DNA of 35,814 bases, taken from NCBI GenBank assembly GCA_029008595.1, contig JAQXJH010000110.1, positions 1 to 35,814 on the forward strand, in the 5' to 3' direction. Each line of letters opens with the position of its first letter. Position 1 is the first letter of the stretch. Positions 8,891 to 19,886 of this stretch are shown here, piece by piece. Below the pieces are notes generated by a model. The model worked only from the letters and a program-made list of their open reading frames with translations. It made no database searches and was not told the DNA's origin. Both the position numbers and the translations under genes were made by a program. Source of the DNA: Bacillota bacterium. Lineage in GTDB: Bacteria; Bacillota; Clostridia; Oscillospirales; Acutalibacteraceae.

Positions 8891-10201
8891 ATGGAATCTT
8901 TTCAGGAAGCCTGGGAACTGGTGTGTGAGCATTTGCGGAAACAGCTCACCGAAACCGCTTATAAATCCTGGATCACGCGGATCGAGCCGGTCAAAATGGA
9001 AGCAGGCACCGCGGTGCTCTGCGTTCCGAACATCTTTCACAAGCAGACCGTCGAAAATTTTTACATGGACCGGCTGGGAGAAGCCTTTCAGGAGGTGTTC
9101 GGTTCCCCGCTGACGGTGCGCATCATCACGGCGGACGACAACGCCAACAAGGACTCCGTCATCAACGGGATCCTTTCCGGCGGCAGCGATTATGAATATA
9201 CGTTCGAAACCTTTATCGTCGGTTCTTCGAACAAGCTTGCGCATGCGGCGTCGCAGGCAGTTGCCAACCACCCCTCCGGGGAATACAACCCGCTGCTGAT
9301 CTACGGCAATTCCGGTCTTGGAAAAACGCATCTTCTGTATGCGATCTGTGACCAGATCCACCGCAACAACCCCAGAATGAATATTGTCTATATCAAAGGC
9401 GACGATTTTACGAACGAACTGATCGACGCCATTGCGCAAGGCTCCACGATGGCGTTCCATCAGCGTTACCGTCAGGCCGACGTACTGCTCGTGGACGATA
9501 TTCAGTTCATCGGCGGCAAAACGCAGACGCAGGAGGAATTCTTCCATACCTTCAACGCGCTGTATCAGGAAAAGAAACAGATCGTCCTCACATCGGACCG
9601 GCCGCCCAAAGAGATACAGACTCTGGAAGACCGCCTGCGCACCCGGTTTGAAAGCGGCTTGCTGGCGGATATTCAGCCGCCGGATTTTGAAACGCGCATC
9701 GCCATCGTCAAACGCAAGGCCCAGCTGCTCAAGATCGACCTCAACGAGGTCGTCTGTGAATACATCGCCTCCCGCCTGAAAAACAATATCCGCGAGCTGG
9801 AGGGAGCCGTCAAGAAGATGCGCGCCTATTACTTACTGGAAAATCAGGCTCCGTCGCTCACGACCGCGCAGAAGGCGATCAGCGACATCCTCAACAACGA
9901 CCAGCCCGCGCCCGTCACTGTTTCCAAGATCATCGAAGAGGTCAGCCGCACCTTCAATGTAACGCCGGAAGATATCCGCTCCAAAAAACGCGCGGCAAAC
10001 ATCTCCCGTGCGCGGCAGATCTCCATGTACTGCGTGCGCGAGATCACGCAGATGCCCGTCACCGACGTGGGAGAGGAATTCGGCGGCCGCGACCATTCCA
10101 CCGTGATCTATGCCCTGCAGCAGGTGGAACGCCTGATGCAGCAGGATTCCAAGATCAAGGCTTCGGTGGAGGATATCGTCAAAAACATCCGTGACCGCTG
10201 A
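8891..10201 (+). CDS. dnaA: Chromosomal replication initiator DnaA
   Basis: GNSGLGKTHLLYAI Walker A, DVLLVDDIQFIGGK Walker B, C-terminal GGRDHSTVIYALQQVE box-binding motif. Confidence 0.99.
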   Translation: MESFQEAWELVCEHLRKQLTETAYKSWITRIEPVKMEAGTAVLCVPNIFHKQTVENFYMDRLGEAFQEVFGSPLTVRIITADDNANKDSVINGILSGGSDYEYTFETFIVGSSNKLAHAASQAVANHPSGEYNPLLIYGNSGLGKTHLLYAICDQIHRNNPRMNIVYIKGDDFTNELIDAIAQGSTMAFHQRYRQADVLLVDDIQFIGGKTQTQEEFFHTFNALYQEKKQIVLTSDRPPKEIQTLEDRLRTRFESGLLADIQPPDFETRIAIVKRKAQLLKIDLNEVVCEYIASRLKNNIRELEGAVKKMRAYYLLENQAPSLTTAQKAISDILNNDQPAPVTVSKIIEEVSRTFNVTPEDIRSKKRAANISRARQISMYCVREITQMPVTDVGEEFGGRDHSTVIYALQQVERLMQQDSKIKASVEDIVKNIRDR

Positions 10202-10565
10202 CCCGGTCTTTCTGCCGGAAAAAACATTCCTTTCCTTATATATAGGGAGCGGATAAAAAGTTGAGAAGTTTTCAGTTTTTCCACAAATCCGTGGAAAACG
10301 GGTGTTACCAAAAAAATTTCGGGTTCCTGATTTCTGAACATCTTTTCAACATTCCCCACAAAGTTTTCAACATTCTCGTTTATAACTTTTTCAGGTGCTT
10401 TTTTCTCCACAATTTCACGACAGCGAATCCACAGTTTCAAAAACACGTTTTACCCGCAGTATAATCAGCCGAATTTCACTTTTCCACACTTTGAACGCCC
10501 CCTAATACTAATTCTATTGATTATTATTCTTTCTTTCTTTCTAAAACGGAAACGGAGGTCTTTTT
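10202..10565 (+). other. oriC: oriC region between dnaA and dnaN: DnaA-box cluster and candidate unwinding element
   Basis: Plus-strand CCACA-core boxes TTTTCCACA (10277-10285), TTCCCCACA (10352-10360), TTCTCCACA (10403-10411), GAATCCACA (10425-10433), TTTTCCACA (10480-10488), and inverted TTTTCCACG (10290-10298); then GC-rich run and CTA-repeat AT-rich tract; gene strand divergence switches around dnaA. Confidence 0.8.
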
Positions 10566-11684
10566 ATGAAATTTACGTGCAACCGGCCGCTTTTGCAGGC
10601 GGCAGTGTCGAATGTTTCGCGCGCCGTGTCTTCCAAATCGGCGATCCCCGCGCTGGAAGGGATCCTTGTAAAAGCAAAGGGCAATCAGATCTTTCTCTGC
10701 GGCTACGATCTGGAGTTCGGCATCACAACGTTCGTAGAGGCCTCGGTGGCTGAAGAAGGCGACGTGATTTTCAGCGCAAAGCTGTTTGGCGATATCATCC
10801 GTTCCCTGCCGGACGAAACGGTAACGATCGAGGTGGACAGCAAATATTCCGCCGTGATCTCCAGCGGGGAATCCGAATTTTCCATCATCGGGATCGCAGC
10901 TTCGGAATATCCGGATCTGCCGAGCGTTTCGGGCGGCGTTTCGGTCACGATGCCGCAGAATACCCTGAAAAGCATGATCCGCCAGACGCTGTTTGCCGTT
11001 TCGACCAGCGACGCAAAGCCGGTTCATACGGGAACGCTGTTTGAGATCGGCGACGGAAGGATCCGCCTTGTCGCGGTGGACGGCTGCCGCCTTGCCATGC
11101 GGACAGAGCCGGTGCAGTGCGATGAACCGGTCAGCTTTGTCGTCCCCGGAAAAACGCTTTCCGAAGTGCTCAAGCTGATGGGCGAAGAGGATACGCCGCT
11201 TTCCGTCGGTGTTGGCCGGCGACATATCATCTTCAACATCGGCAGCTATTCCGTGATCTCCCGCCTGCTGGAAGGCGAATTTCTCGATTACAACAACGCG
11301 ATCCCGCAGAATATCAAAACGGAAGTCGTCGTTCCGACCCGCCGCTTTTCCGAGGCGGTGGAGCGCATGTCCCTCGTGGTGAACGACCGGCTGAAAAGCC
11401 CCGTCCGCTGCAGCTTCCTGTTCGACGAGATCCGTTTTTCCTGTGAAACGGCGATCGGCTGCGCACACGACCGCTTTGCAATCAAGAATATCGGCGACGA
11501 AGTGGAGATCGGCTTCAACAACCGTTATCTGCTCGATGCACTGCGCGCCGCCGAAACGGATGAAGTCCGCATTCAGATGGGCGGGCCGCTCAGCCCGATC
11601 AAGATCCTGCCGCGCGACGGGGATCATTTTCTCTTCCTTGTGCTGCCGGTGCGGCTGAAGGCGGCGGAACGCCCGATGGGCTGA
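10566..11684 (+). CDS. dnaN: DNA polymerase III beta sliding clamp
   Basis: MKFTCNRPLLQAAVSNVSRAVSSKSAIPALEGILVKA; C-terminal MGGPLSPIKILPRDGDHFLFLVLPVRL. Confidence 0.98.
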   Translation: MKFTCNRPLLQAAVSNVSRAVSSKSAIPALEGILVKAKGNQIFLCGYDLEFGITTFVEASVAEEGDVIFSAKLFGDIIRSLPDETVTIEVDSKYSAVISSGESEFSIIGIAASEYPDLPSVSGGVSVTMPQNTLKSMIRQTLFAVSTSDAKPVHTGTLFEIGDGRIRLVAVDGCRLAMRTEPVQCDEPVSFVVPGKTLSEVLKLMGEEDTPLSVGVGRRHIIFNIGSYSVISRLLEGEFLDYNNAIPQNIKTEVVVPTRRFSEAVERMSLVVNDRLKSPVRCSFLFDEIRFSCETAIGCAHDRFAIKNIGDEVEIGFNNRYLLDALRAAETDEVRIQMGGPLSPIKILPRDGDHFLFLVLPVRLKAAERPMG

Positions 11685-11736
11685 GTCGTGTTTGGCGGAG
11701 TACCGTCTGCGAATCCAGATAAAGAAGGATATTTTT

Positions 11737-11952
11737 ATGATCGAACAGATTACCATCACAACGGAATATATCCGGCTGGATGCCGCGCTGAAAATGGGCG
11801 GTCTGGCCGAAACCGGCGGGCAGGCCAAGCTGCTGATCCAGAACGGAGAGGTAACGGTAAACGGCGAGGTCTGCACGCAGCGGGGCAGAAAGCTTCGCCC
11901 GGGAGACCGGGCCGAATGCGGCGGAAAAACGGTCGGGGTTGTTGCGGCGTGA
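11737..11952 (+). CDS. yaaA: S4-domain RNA-binding protein (YaaA/RlbA-like)
   Basis: MIEQITITTEYIRLDAALKMGGLAETGGQAKLLIQNGEVTVNGEVCTQRGRKLRPGD, S4 fold, between dnaN and recF. Confidence 0.92.
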   Translation: MIEQITITTEYIRLDAALKMGGLAETGGQAKLLIQNGEVTVNGEVCTQRGRKLRPGDRAECGGKTVGVVAA

Positions 11953-13076
11953 ATGTGACCGGCCTTTTCTGGAAGAATTACCGCAACCTCCGCCAGGGGA
12001 CGATGATCCCCTGTGAGGATGTGAACGTGATCTTCGGCGAAAACGCGCAGGGAAAGACGAACCTGCTGGAAGCGGTCTGGGTCTTCACCGGCGGGCGGAG
12101 CTTCCGCGGCGCAAAGGATGAAAATCTGATCGCGTTCGGGGAGGATCACGCAAAGGCGTCGCTTTCGTTTTTTGCGGAAAACCGCGCGCAGGAATCGGAA
12201 CTGCTGCTCCGCGCGGCAAAACCGGGCGCCCCGGTGCGCAGAAGCTATACGCTCAACGGGATCGCGCAGAAAAGTCCTTCCGGCATGGTGGGAAAATTCT
12301 GCGCCTGTGTCTTTGCGCCGGTTCATCTTTCGCTGGTGGAGGCAGGGCCGGCCGAACGGCGGAAATTTTTAGACGGCGCCATCTGTCAGGCAAAGCCGGG
12401 CGCCGCGCAGACGCTCGCCCGTTACCGCCGCGCTCTGGAACAGCGCAACGCCCTGCTGAAGGAGATCGCCCGGCGGCCGTATCTGGAAAACACGCTCGAG
12501 GAATGGGACGAGGCGCTTGCCCCGCTGGGGGGAGCCGTCATCCGCGACCGCCTGTTTTACCTTTCGCAGCTGCAGCCGGCGGCGGAGGAGTTTTATTTCG
12601 GCATTTCGTCCGGCAGGGAAAAGCTTTCCGTCGCCTATGAATGTTCGTTTCCGGAACCGGAGGAGCCTTCGGACGATCCCGCAGCGTATGCAAAGGATTT
12701 TCTTTCGGCGCTGCAGCAAAACCGCCGTGCCGATCTGGCCGCCGGATTCACCACCTGCGGGCCGCACCGCGATGACTTTTCCCTCTGCATCAACGGGCTT
12801 TCCGCCAGAACCTTCGGTTCACAGGGGCAAAAACGCTCGGCGGCGCTGGCGCTCAAGCTCGGCGAAGCGGCGGTGCTCCGCAGCAATCTGGGGGAAAAGC
12901 CGGTCGTGCTGTTCGATGACGTGATGAGCGAATTGGACCGCAGCCGGCAGGATTATCTTTTCAACCGCATGAAGGGCTGGCAGATTTTTATCACCTGCTG
13001 CGAACCGGCCGCGGTGCTCCGCCTTTCCGGCGGAAAAACGTTCTGCATGAGGGACGGCGTTCTTTCGGAACAGTAA
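11949..13076 (+). CDS. recF: DNA replication/repair protein RecF
   Basis: GTG start overlapping the S4 gene stop; NLRQGTMIPCEDVNVIFGENAQGKTNLLEAV (Walker A), SQGQKRSAALALKLGEA, PVVLFDDVMSELD. Confidence 0.97.
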   Translation: MNVTGLFWKNYRNLRQGTMIPCEDVNVIFGENAQGKTNLLEAVWVFTGGRSFRGAKDENLIAFGEDHAKASLSFFAENRAQESELLLRAAKPGAPVRRSYTLNGIAQKSPSGMVGKFCACVFAPVHLSLVEAGPAERRKFLDGAICQAKPGAAQTLARYRRALEQRNALLKEIARRPYLENTLEEWDEALAPLGGAVIRDRLFYLSQLQPAAEEFYFGISSGREKLSVAYECSFPEPEEPSDDPAAYAKDFLSALQQNRRADLAAGFTTCGPHRDDFSLCINGLSARTFGSQGQKRSAALALKLGEAAVLRSNLGEKPVVLFDDVMSELDRSRQDYLFNRMKGWQIFITCCEPAAVLRLSGGKTFCMRDGVLSEQ

Positions 13077-13130
13077 AGCTCCGGCAAGCAGCGGAAGGCG
13101 GCAGGCCGAAAACAGAAAAGGAAAAAAAAG

Positions 13131-13640
13131 ATGGACAGAACAGAAGAAAAAATAGCATTCGTCTCTGTTGAAACACCGGAACAGATCGCGGAGCTGTGCA
13201 GCCTGGCAGCGGAGATCTGGCGGCAGCACTTTACGCCGATCATCGGTGCGGATCAGGTGGAATATATGCTGGAAAAATTTCAGTCCCCGGCGGCGATAAA
13301 AGAACAGCTGAAAAACGGCTACCGGTACTGGCGGTTTTTTCTCGGCGGAGAAGCGATCGGATACACCGGCGTTCATCCCGAGCCGGACAGGCTGTTTCTG
13401 AGCAAGCTTTACCTCCGGCAGGATCAGCGCGGAAAGGGCTTTGCGTCGCAGGCGATGCGGTTTCTGTCGGATTTTGCGCGGGAAAACGGCGAGCACGCCG
13501 TCTGGCTGACGGTCAACCGCCACAACGACCGCACCATTGCGGTTTACCGCCACCTCGGCTTTCAAAAGCTGCGGGAAGAAAAAAACGACATCGGCGGCGG
13601 CTTCTTTATGGATGACCTGATCCTTGAAAAGCAGCTCTGA
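13131..13640 (+). CDS. GNAT family N-acetyltransferase
   Basis: SKLYLRQDQRGKGFASQAMRFLSDFARENGEHAVWLTVNRHNDRTIAVYRHLGFQ, typical GNAT motifs. Confidence 0.9.
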   Translation: MDRTEEKIAFVSVETPEQIAELCSLAAEIWRQHFTPIIGADQVEYMLEKFQSPAAIKEQLKNGYRYWRFFLGGEAIGYTGVHPEPDRLFLSKLYLRQDQRGKGFASQAMRFLSDFARENGEHAVWLTVNRHNDRTIAVYRHLGFQKLREEKNDIGGGFFMDDLILEKQL

Positions 13641-13676
13641 AGGCCGGTGCATCGGAAAAAAGGATGATTGGAAGGA

Positions 13677-13943
13677 ATGTATCTTCATCTTGGGCAAACA
13701 ACGGTGATCCGTTCGGAAACCATTCTCGGGATCTTTGATCTGGAAAAGACGACGGTCTCCAAAACGACGCGCGATTATCTGGCGGCGGCAACGGCGGCCG
13801 GCGAAGTGGTAACGGTCTCCTATGAGCTGCCGAAATCGTTCATCGTCACGGTCGAAAACGGACGCCGCACCGTTTATATTTCGCAGATCTCCCCGTCCAC
13901 CCTGCTCCGGCGTGCCGGATTCATCGATACCATCCGTCTGTAA
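13677..13943 (+). CDS. remB: Extracellular matrix regulatory protein RemB-like (DUF370)
   Basis: MYLHLGQTTVIRSETILGIFDLEKTTVSKTTRDYLAAA...YISQISPSTLLRRAG; conserved position downstream of recF. Confidence 0.9.
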   Translation: MYLHLGQTTVIRSETILGIFDLEKTTVSKTTRDYLAAATAAGEVVTVSYELPKSFIVTVENGRRTVYISQISPSTLLRRAGFIDTIRL

Positions 13944-14013
13944 CAGAATTTTTCAGAAAACGCGGCCGGACCGGAAGGCAGAGCCGCCGAACAAGCGAGG
14001 AAGGAACCGTTTC

Positions 14014-14655
14014 ATGAAGAAAAAAATTGAAAAGGGACGGCTTGCGCGCTGCCCCTATTGCGGAAGGTTCATCAATTACTTTTTTCTTTACGATAGCAAG
14101 CATTATGATTTCGGCCATTGCTCCCACTGCGGCGGGATCTATGCGGTGCGCTATTCCGGTTGGGGCGCGGCGCTGACGTTTCTGGCGCTGGCGGCCACGG
14201 CAGCCGGCGTTTTTCTCAGCCGGCTGGCACACGGCGGCCTTCCCTCGTGGAAATTCTTTGTGCTGATGGCGCTGGTGCTGGCGGTGATCTATGTGCTGAT
14301 CCCGGTGTTTCTTCTGCCGACCAAGTGTGTGGTGGAAGGAAAGCTGGGCGGTTTTCCGGATCGGGAGTCCATGCCGGTCAGCCTGCAGCAGAAGCTTGCG
14401 AATGTTCCGGAGGAAGCCCGGAACGATTCTCTGAGCGAGGAAGCGCAGCAAATGTTTGTCGGTTTTTCGCCGGAGGATTACGACGAACCGGAAACGGCGG
14501 AGCCTGCCGCCGTTCCGGAAGCCTTTGAAGAAGAAACGCCCGTTGAAGAACCGACCATCATCGTGAACGGGCCCGCCCCGGCCGAACAGCTTTCCGCCGG
14601 GGAAAGATACCGCCGCGCGCAGAAGAACCGCGCCAGGGCGCGTCATTCCAGATAA
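14014..14655 (+). CDS. Zinc-ribbon membrane protein of unknown function
   Basis: CPYC-x19-CSHC N-terminal pair, two TM helices, acidic low-complexity tail. Confidence 0.75.
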   Translation: MKKKIEKGRLARCPYCGRFINYFFLYDSKHYDFGHCSHCGGIYAVRYSGWGAALTFLALAATAAGVFLSRLAHGGLPSWKFFVLMALVLAVIYVLIPVFLLPTKCVVEGKLGGFPDRESMPVSLQQKLANVPEEARNDSLSEEAQQMFVGFSPEDYDEPETAEPAAVPEAFEEETPVEEPTIIVNGPAPAEQLSAGERYRRAQKNRARARHSR

Positions 14656-14675
14656 CGGCCGCGAAAGGAAACGAT

Positions 14676-15098
14676 ATGGCAAAAAAGAAAAGAAAGGCAG
14701 CGCCGGCGCAGAATACGCCGGCTCCTGTTTTAAAAAAGCGATCTCCGTTTTTTGCGCTGCCGCGCTGCCCGGAATGCGGCAGAGCGATCCCCTACCGCCG
14801 GCTGGCCGCAAAACCGATGCTGTTTGCGCAGCATTGCCGGTGCGGACAGAGATTCCGCTGCCGGCCCGGGCTGGCCAGCCTGATCCTCTGGCTCGTCACG
14901 GCCCTGCTCTGCATGGGGATGATCCGCCTGGTGATCAGGGTCTCGACCGATATGATGCCGGTCTTTTTCTTTACGCTCATTTTTGTGACGGGAGCGTTTT
15001 TTCTGTATCCGTTCACGCTGCGGGCCGTCCGCTGCAGACCGAAAAAAAGACTTTACGGAAAAAACAAACCGCAGCTCCCTGAAAAAAACGAAAAATAA
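14676..15098 (+). CDS. Zinc-ribbon membrane protein of unknown function (possible paralogue of preceding gene)
   Basis: CPEC...HCRCG cysteine motif followed by two TM helices; tandem arrangement with the previous gene. Confidence 0.75.
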   Translation: MAKKKRKAAPAQNTPAPVLKKRSPFFALPRCPECGRAIPYRRLAAKPMLFAQHCRCGQRFRCRPGLASLILWLVTALLCMGMIRLVIRVSTDMMPVFFFTLIFVTGAFFLYPFTLRAVRCRPKKRLYGKNKPQLPEKNEK

Positions 15099-15149
15099 CG
15101 GCCCTGATAAGCCCACAGAGCCATTTTTAAAGAATTTTTGAAAAAAACT

Positions 15150-15178
15150 TTGGAAACCACCGTAAAATGTGTTATAAT
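15150..15178 (+). promoter_or_regulatory. SigmaA-type promoter of gyrB
   Basis: TTGGAA (15150-15155), 17-nt spacer, TATAAT (15173-15178). Confidence 0.65.
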
Positions 15179-15200
15179 AAACGCAGAAGGCTGTTTTTGA

Positions 15201-17195
<1,995 letters not shown>

Positions 17196-17223
17196 CCGGC
17201 AGGAAAATTTTCCGGAGGGTTTC

Positions 17224-17775
17224 ATGGAAGAACTGGATAAAAACATTGCTGCGCCGCAGCCGGAGACGATCTGCTTCCGGCTGACGGAAGAACAGCTTTA
17301 CCGCGCGCTGCGTTCCCGCGGGATCTTCCGTACCCAGGGCGTGCGGGCCGTTGTGCAGACCGTTCTGCTGGCGGTGCTCGGCGCAGGGTTTCTGATCTCG
17401 TATTTCTGTTATCAGGACGGCAGCGGGCTTTTTCTCGGCATCGTCAGCTTTGCGGTGATCGCCATGATCTGGCTGGTGCCGTGGCTCGGACTGCGTTCCC
17501 GCGCGCGCAGTGCAGTGCCCGGAAAGGAAGTCCGGGTCGCGCTTGCGCCGGAAAATTTAACGATCGGAGAAGGCGGAGGGCAATGGGAATTTCCGCTCGA
17601 CGGTTCCGGCTTCTTCTGGCAGACGGAGGAGCTTCTTCTGCTTGAAACCTCGTTCGGCCGCATGACCGTGATCCCCAAAAGCGCTTTCTCGCCGGAACAA
17701 CAGGAGCGGTGGTTCCCGCTGATCGCACAGAAGACCACGCCCGAAAAGCCGAAACGCAGAAAAAGAAATCCGTAA
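17224..17775 (+). CDS. Two-TM membrane protein, YcxB-like
   Basis: MEELDKNIAAPQPETICFRLTEEQLYRALRSRG..., two TM helices then beta-rich C-terminal region (WEFPLDGSGFFWQTEELLLLETSFGRMTVIPKSAF) as in YcxB-like proteins. Confidence 0.65.
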   Translation: MEELDKNIAAPQPETICFRLTEEQLYRALRSRGIFRTQGVRAVVQTVLLAVLGAGFLISYFCYQDGSGLFLGIVSFAVIAMIWLVPWLGLRSRARSAVPGKEVRVALAPENLTIGEGGGQWEFPLDGSGFFWQTEELLLLETSFGRMTVIPKSAFSPEQQERWFPLIAQKTTPEKPKRRKRNP

Positions 17776-17817
17776 CGGAACAGAATTCTGCGGCGAAGGA
17801 ACGAAGGGAGGAAAAAC

Positions 17818-18387
17818 ATGGCGTCGTTTTATGATCAGCAGCTGTTTACGGCAACGCAGCTGCTTTCTCCGGATGAATTCGAGGATAATTGGATCGTCCG
17901 CGAAAAAGCCGTCGGACGGCTGAAGTACCAGAAGCTTTTTCTGGGGATGCTGACGGTGCTGAGCCTGTTTTTTCTTTCGTTTGCGCTGCCGGATCTGGCA
18001 AAGAGCCAATGGATCCGTTCCATCACGTCGCTGACTTATGTGCTGTTCTGTATCTGTATGGCGGCGTATGAAGCCACGATCCTTCCCCAGCGGGTGCAGA
18101 TGGAAGCAGTGCGGATGTACCGCACCAATCGGCTGCTGCAGTGTGAAACGGAGCTGACCGTAACGCGGGACGGCTATACGCTGAAAAACCGCTACGAAAC
18201 GCGCACGGGCTACTGGTCCGAAACGGCCTTCTGCGCCGAAACGGAACAGAGCTTTGTGTTCTGCGGCGGGCGGGAACGCGATCCGTTGATCATTCTGAAA
18301 AATGTGATCCCCGAAGAGGAGCGGGAGCACTTTTCGGAAAAAATGCAGGAAACCTTCGCCGGACGCTACCGCCGCCTGAAACTGTAG
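17818..18387 (+). CDS. Two-TM membrane protein, YcxB-like
   Basis: LSPDEFEDNWIVREKAVGRLKYQKLFLGMLTVLSLFFL... two TM helices and C-terminal beta-rich region; same topology as 17224-17775. Confidence 0.65.
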   Translation: MASFYDQQLFTATQLLSPDEFEDNWIVREKAVGRLKYQKLFLGMLTVLSLFFLSFALPDLAKSQWIRSITSLTYVLFCICMAAYEATILPQRVQMEAVRMYRTNRLLQCETELTVTRDGYTLKNRYETRTGYWSETAFCAETEQSFVFCGGRERDPLIILKNVIPEEEREHFSEKMQETFAGRYRRLKL

Positions 18388-18409
18388 CGCAGAGAAAAGA
18401 GGGATCGGA

Positions 18410-19279
18410 TTGCAGGCAGAACTGAAAAAAGAGATCGCAGAAGACTCGCTGCTGCGGGCGGAATTTGACGCGCTGGCAAAACAGACGTTCGGAATTTCGT
18501 TCGAATCGTGGTACCGGGCAGGCTGCTGGAAGAATAATTACCGCCCCTATACGTTATTCAGCGGGGGAAAAGCGGTTTCCAACGTCTCGGTAAGCCCGAT
18601 GCGCTTCCGGCTGGACAAAACCGCCCGGAGCGCGGTGCAGCTCGGCACCGTGATGACCGGCCCGGCATACCGGAAAAACGGGCTTGCGGCCTTTCTGATG
18701 CAGACGGTTCTGCTGGAAAACCGCGCAGACTGCGACTGGCTCTTTCTGTTTGCCAACAGCAGCGTGCTGGAGTTTTACCCCCGGTTCGGCTTTGAACGCA
18801 CCCGGGAATACCGCTGTGTAAAGCCCGTTGCCGGAGGATTTGGCTCCGCCCGGCGGCTTTCGCTTTCCGATCCGGAGGAGTTTGCCCTGCTGAAGGAGCA
18901 TGCCGCGCGTTCCAATCCGTTTGCCGTGCTGCGCATGGAACAGAACTGGGAGCTGATTCAGTTTTATACGTCCTCCGTATTGCGGGACGGGGTATTTTTT
19001 GTTCCGGAGCAGGACGCCGTCGTTCTGGCGGAACAGGACGGCGAAACCATGATCTGCTACGATATTTTCTGCAGCGGGGAAAAGGATCCGGAGCAGATCC
19101 TGCGGACAGCGGCCCTTCCCGGCACGCGCCGGATCGAGCTGGGCTGGTTTCCGGCCGATACCGCCGGCTGCAGGGTGGAAAAGCTGGAAAACGACGACGA
19201 TGCGCTGTTCTGGCTGAAGGGGAAGGAAAATCCGTTTGCCGGACGGCCGCTGCGTTTTCCGTTGCTTGCGCATACATGA
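18410..19279 (+). CDS. GNAT family N-acetyltransferase (Eis-like organisation)
   Basis: TTG start; VQLGTVMTGPAYRKNGLAAFLMQTVLLENRADCDWLFLFANSSVLEFYPRFGFERTREYRC. Confidence 0.85.
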   Translation: MQAELKKEIAEDSLLRAEFDALAKQTFGISFESWYRAGCWKNNYRPYTLFSGGKAVSNVSVSPMRFRLDKTARSAVQLGTVMTGPAYRKNGLAAFLMQTVLLENRADCDWLFLFANSSVLEFYPRFGFERTREYRCVKPVAGGFGSARRLSLSDPEEFALLKEHAARSNPFAVLRMEQNWELIQFYTSSVLRDGVFFVPEQDAVVLAEQDGETMICYDIFCSGEKDPEQILRTAALPGTRRIELGWFPADTAGCRVEKLENDDDALFWLKGKENPFAGRPLRFPLLAHT

Positions 19280-19301
19280 TCGTCCGAGGGGGGTGGCCGC
19301 C

Positions 19302-19850
19302 GTGGAAGCGCCTGTCGTTTCATTTTCGTTTCTGACAACAGAAGAGGACTACTGCTGCTATCGGCTGGACTGTGCAAAGCTCAGCTGCGGCAAGCGGGAC
19401 AGAACGGCGCTGACGCTGATCGGGATCGCAATGATTCTGGGCGGAACGGCGGGCGCGGCGCTGTTTTCCCATCATTTTCTGAATTACATCGCGTGGGGTC
19501 TCTGCATCGTCACCGGATTTTTTGCGGCAGGATATTTTTCGCTGTTTGAGCCGCTGCTGGTCGCCCGGCGCGCGCAGAAGGAATATGCAAAGATCCGCAG
19601 CAAGCTTTCGGCACAGACCGTGGAGCTGTGCGAAACGGGTGTGCATATCAGAAACGACCGCTGCGACGGATTTTATCCTTATGAGATTTTACATCGGTGC
19701 ATCCGCACGGAGCACTTTTTTCTTCTGTTTTTCGGTGTGGGCGATTCGGTCGCCGTGGCGCTCCGGACGGCAAAGCCCGAAGAGCTGGAGCAGGCTTCCG
19801 CGCTGCTGCAGCGGCAGCTGAAGGGAAAATACGTCGACCGTTCGGTGTAG
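19302..19850 (+). CDS. Two-TM membrane protein, YcxB-like
   Basis: GTG start behind GAGGGGGG; two TM helices (ALTLIGIAMILGGTAGAALF, YIAWGLCIVTGFFAAGYFSLF) and C-terminal FYPYEILHRCIRTEHFFLLFFG. Confidence 0.6.
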   Translation: MEAPVVSFSFLTTEEDYCCYRLDCAKLSCGKRDRTALTLIGIAMILGGTAGAALFSHHFLNYIAWGLCIVTGFFAAGYFSLFEPLLVARRAQKEYAKIRSKLSAQTVELCETGVHIRNDRCDGFYPYEILHRCIRTEHFFLLFFGVGDSVAVALRTAKPEELEQASALLQRQLKGKYVDRSV

Positions 19851-19886
19851 AACAGCCCGGATATCTGGAAAGGGAGGAACATCGTT

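Noticed and set aside
10524-12326. 600-aa minus-strand ORF opposite dnaN/recF
   Set aside because: Antisense to dnaN, the S4 gene and recF; no domain signature.
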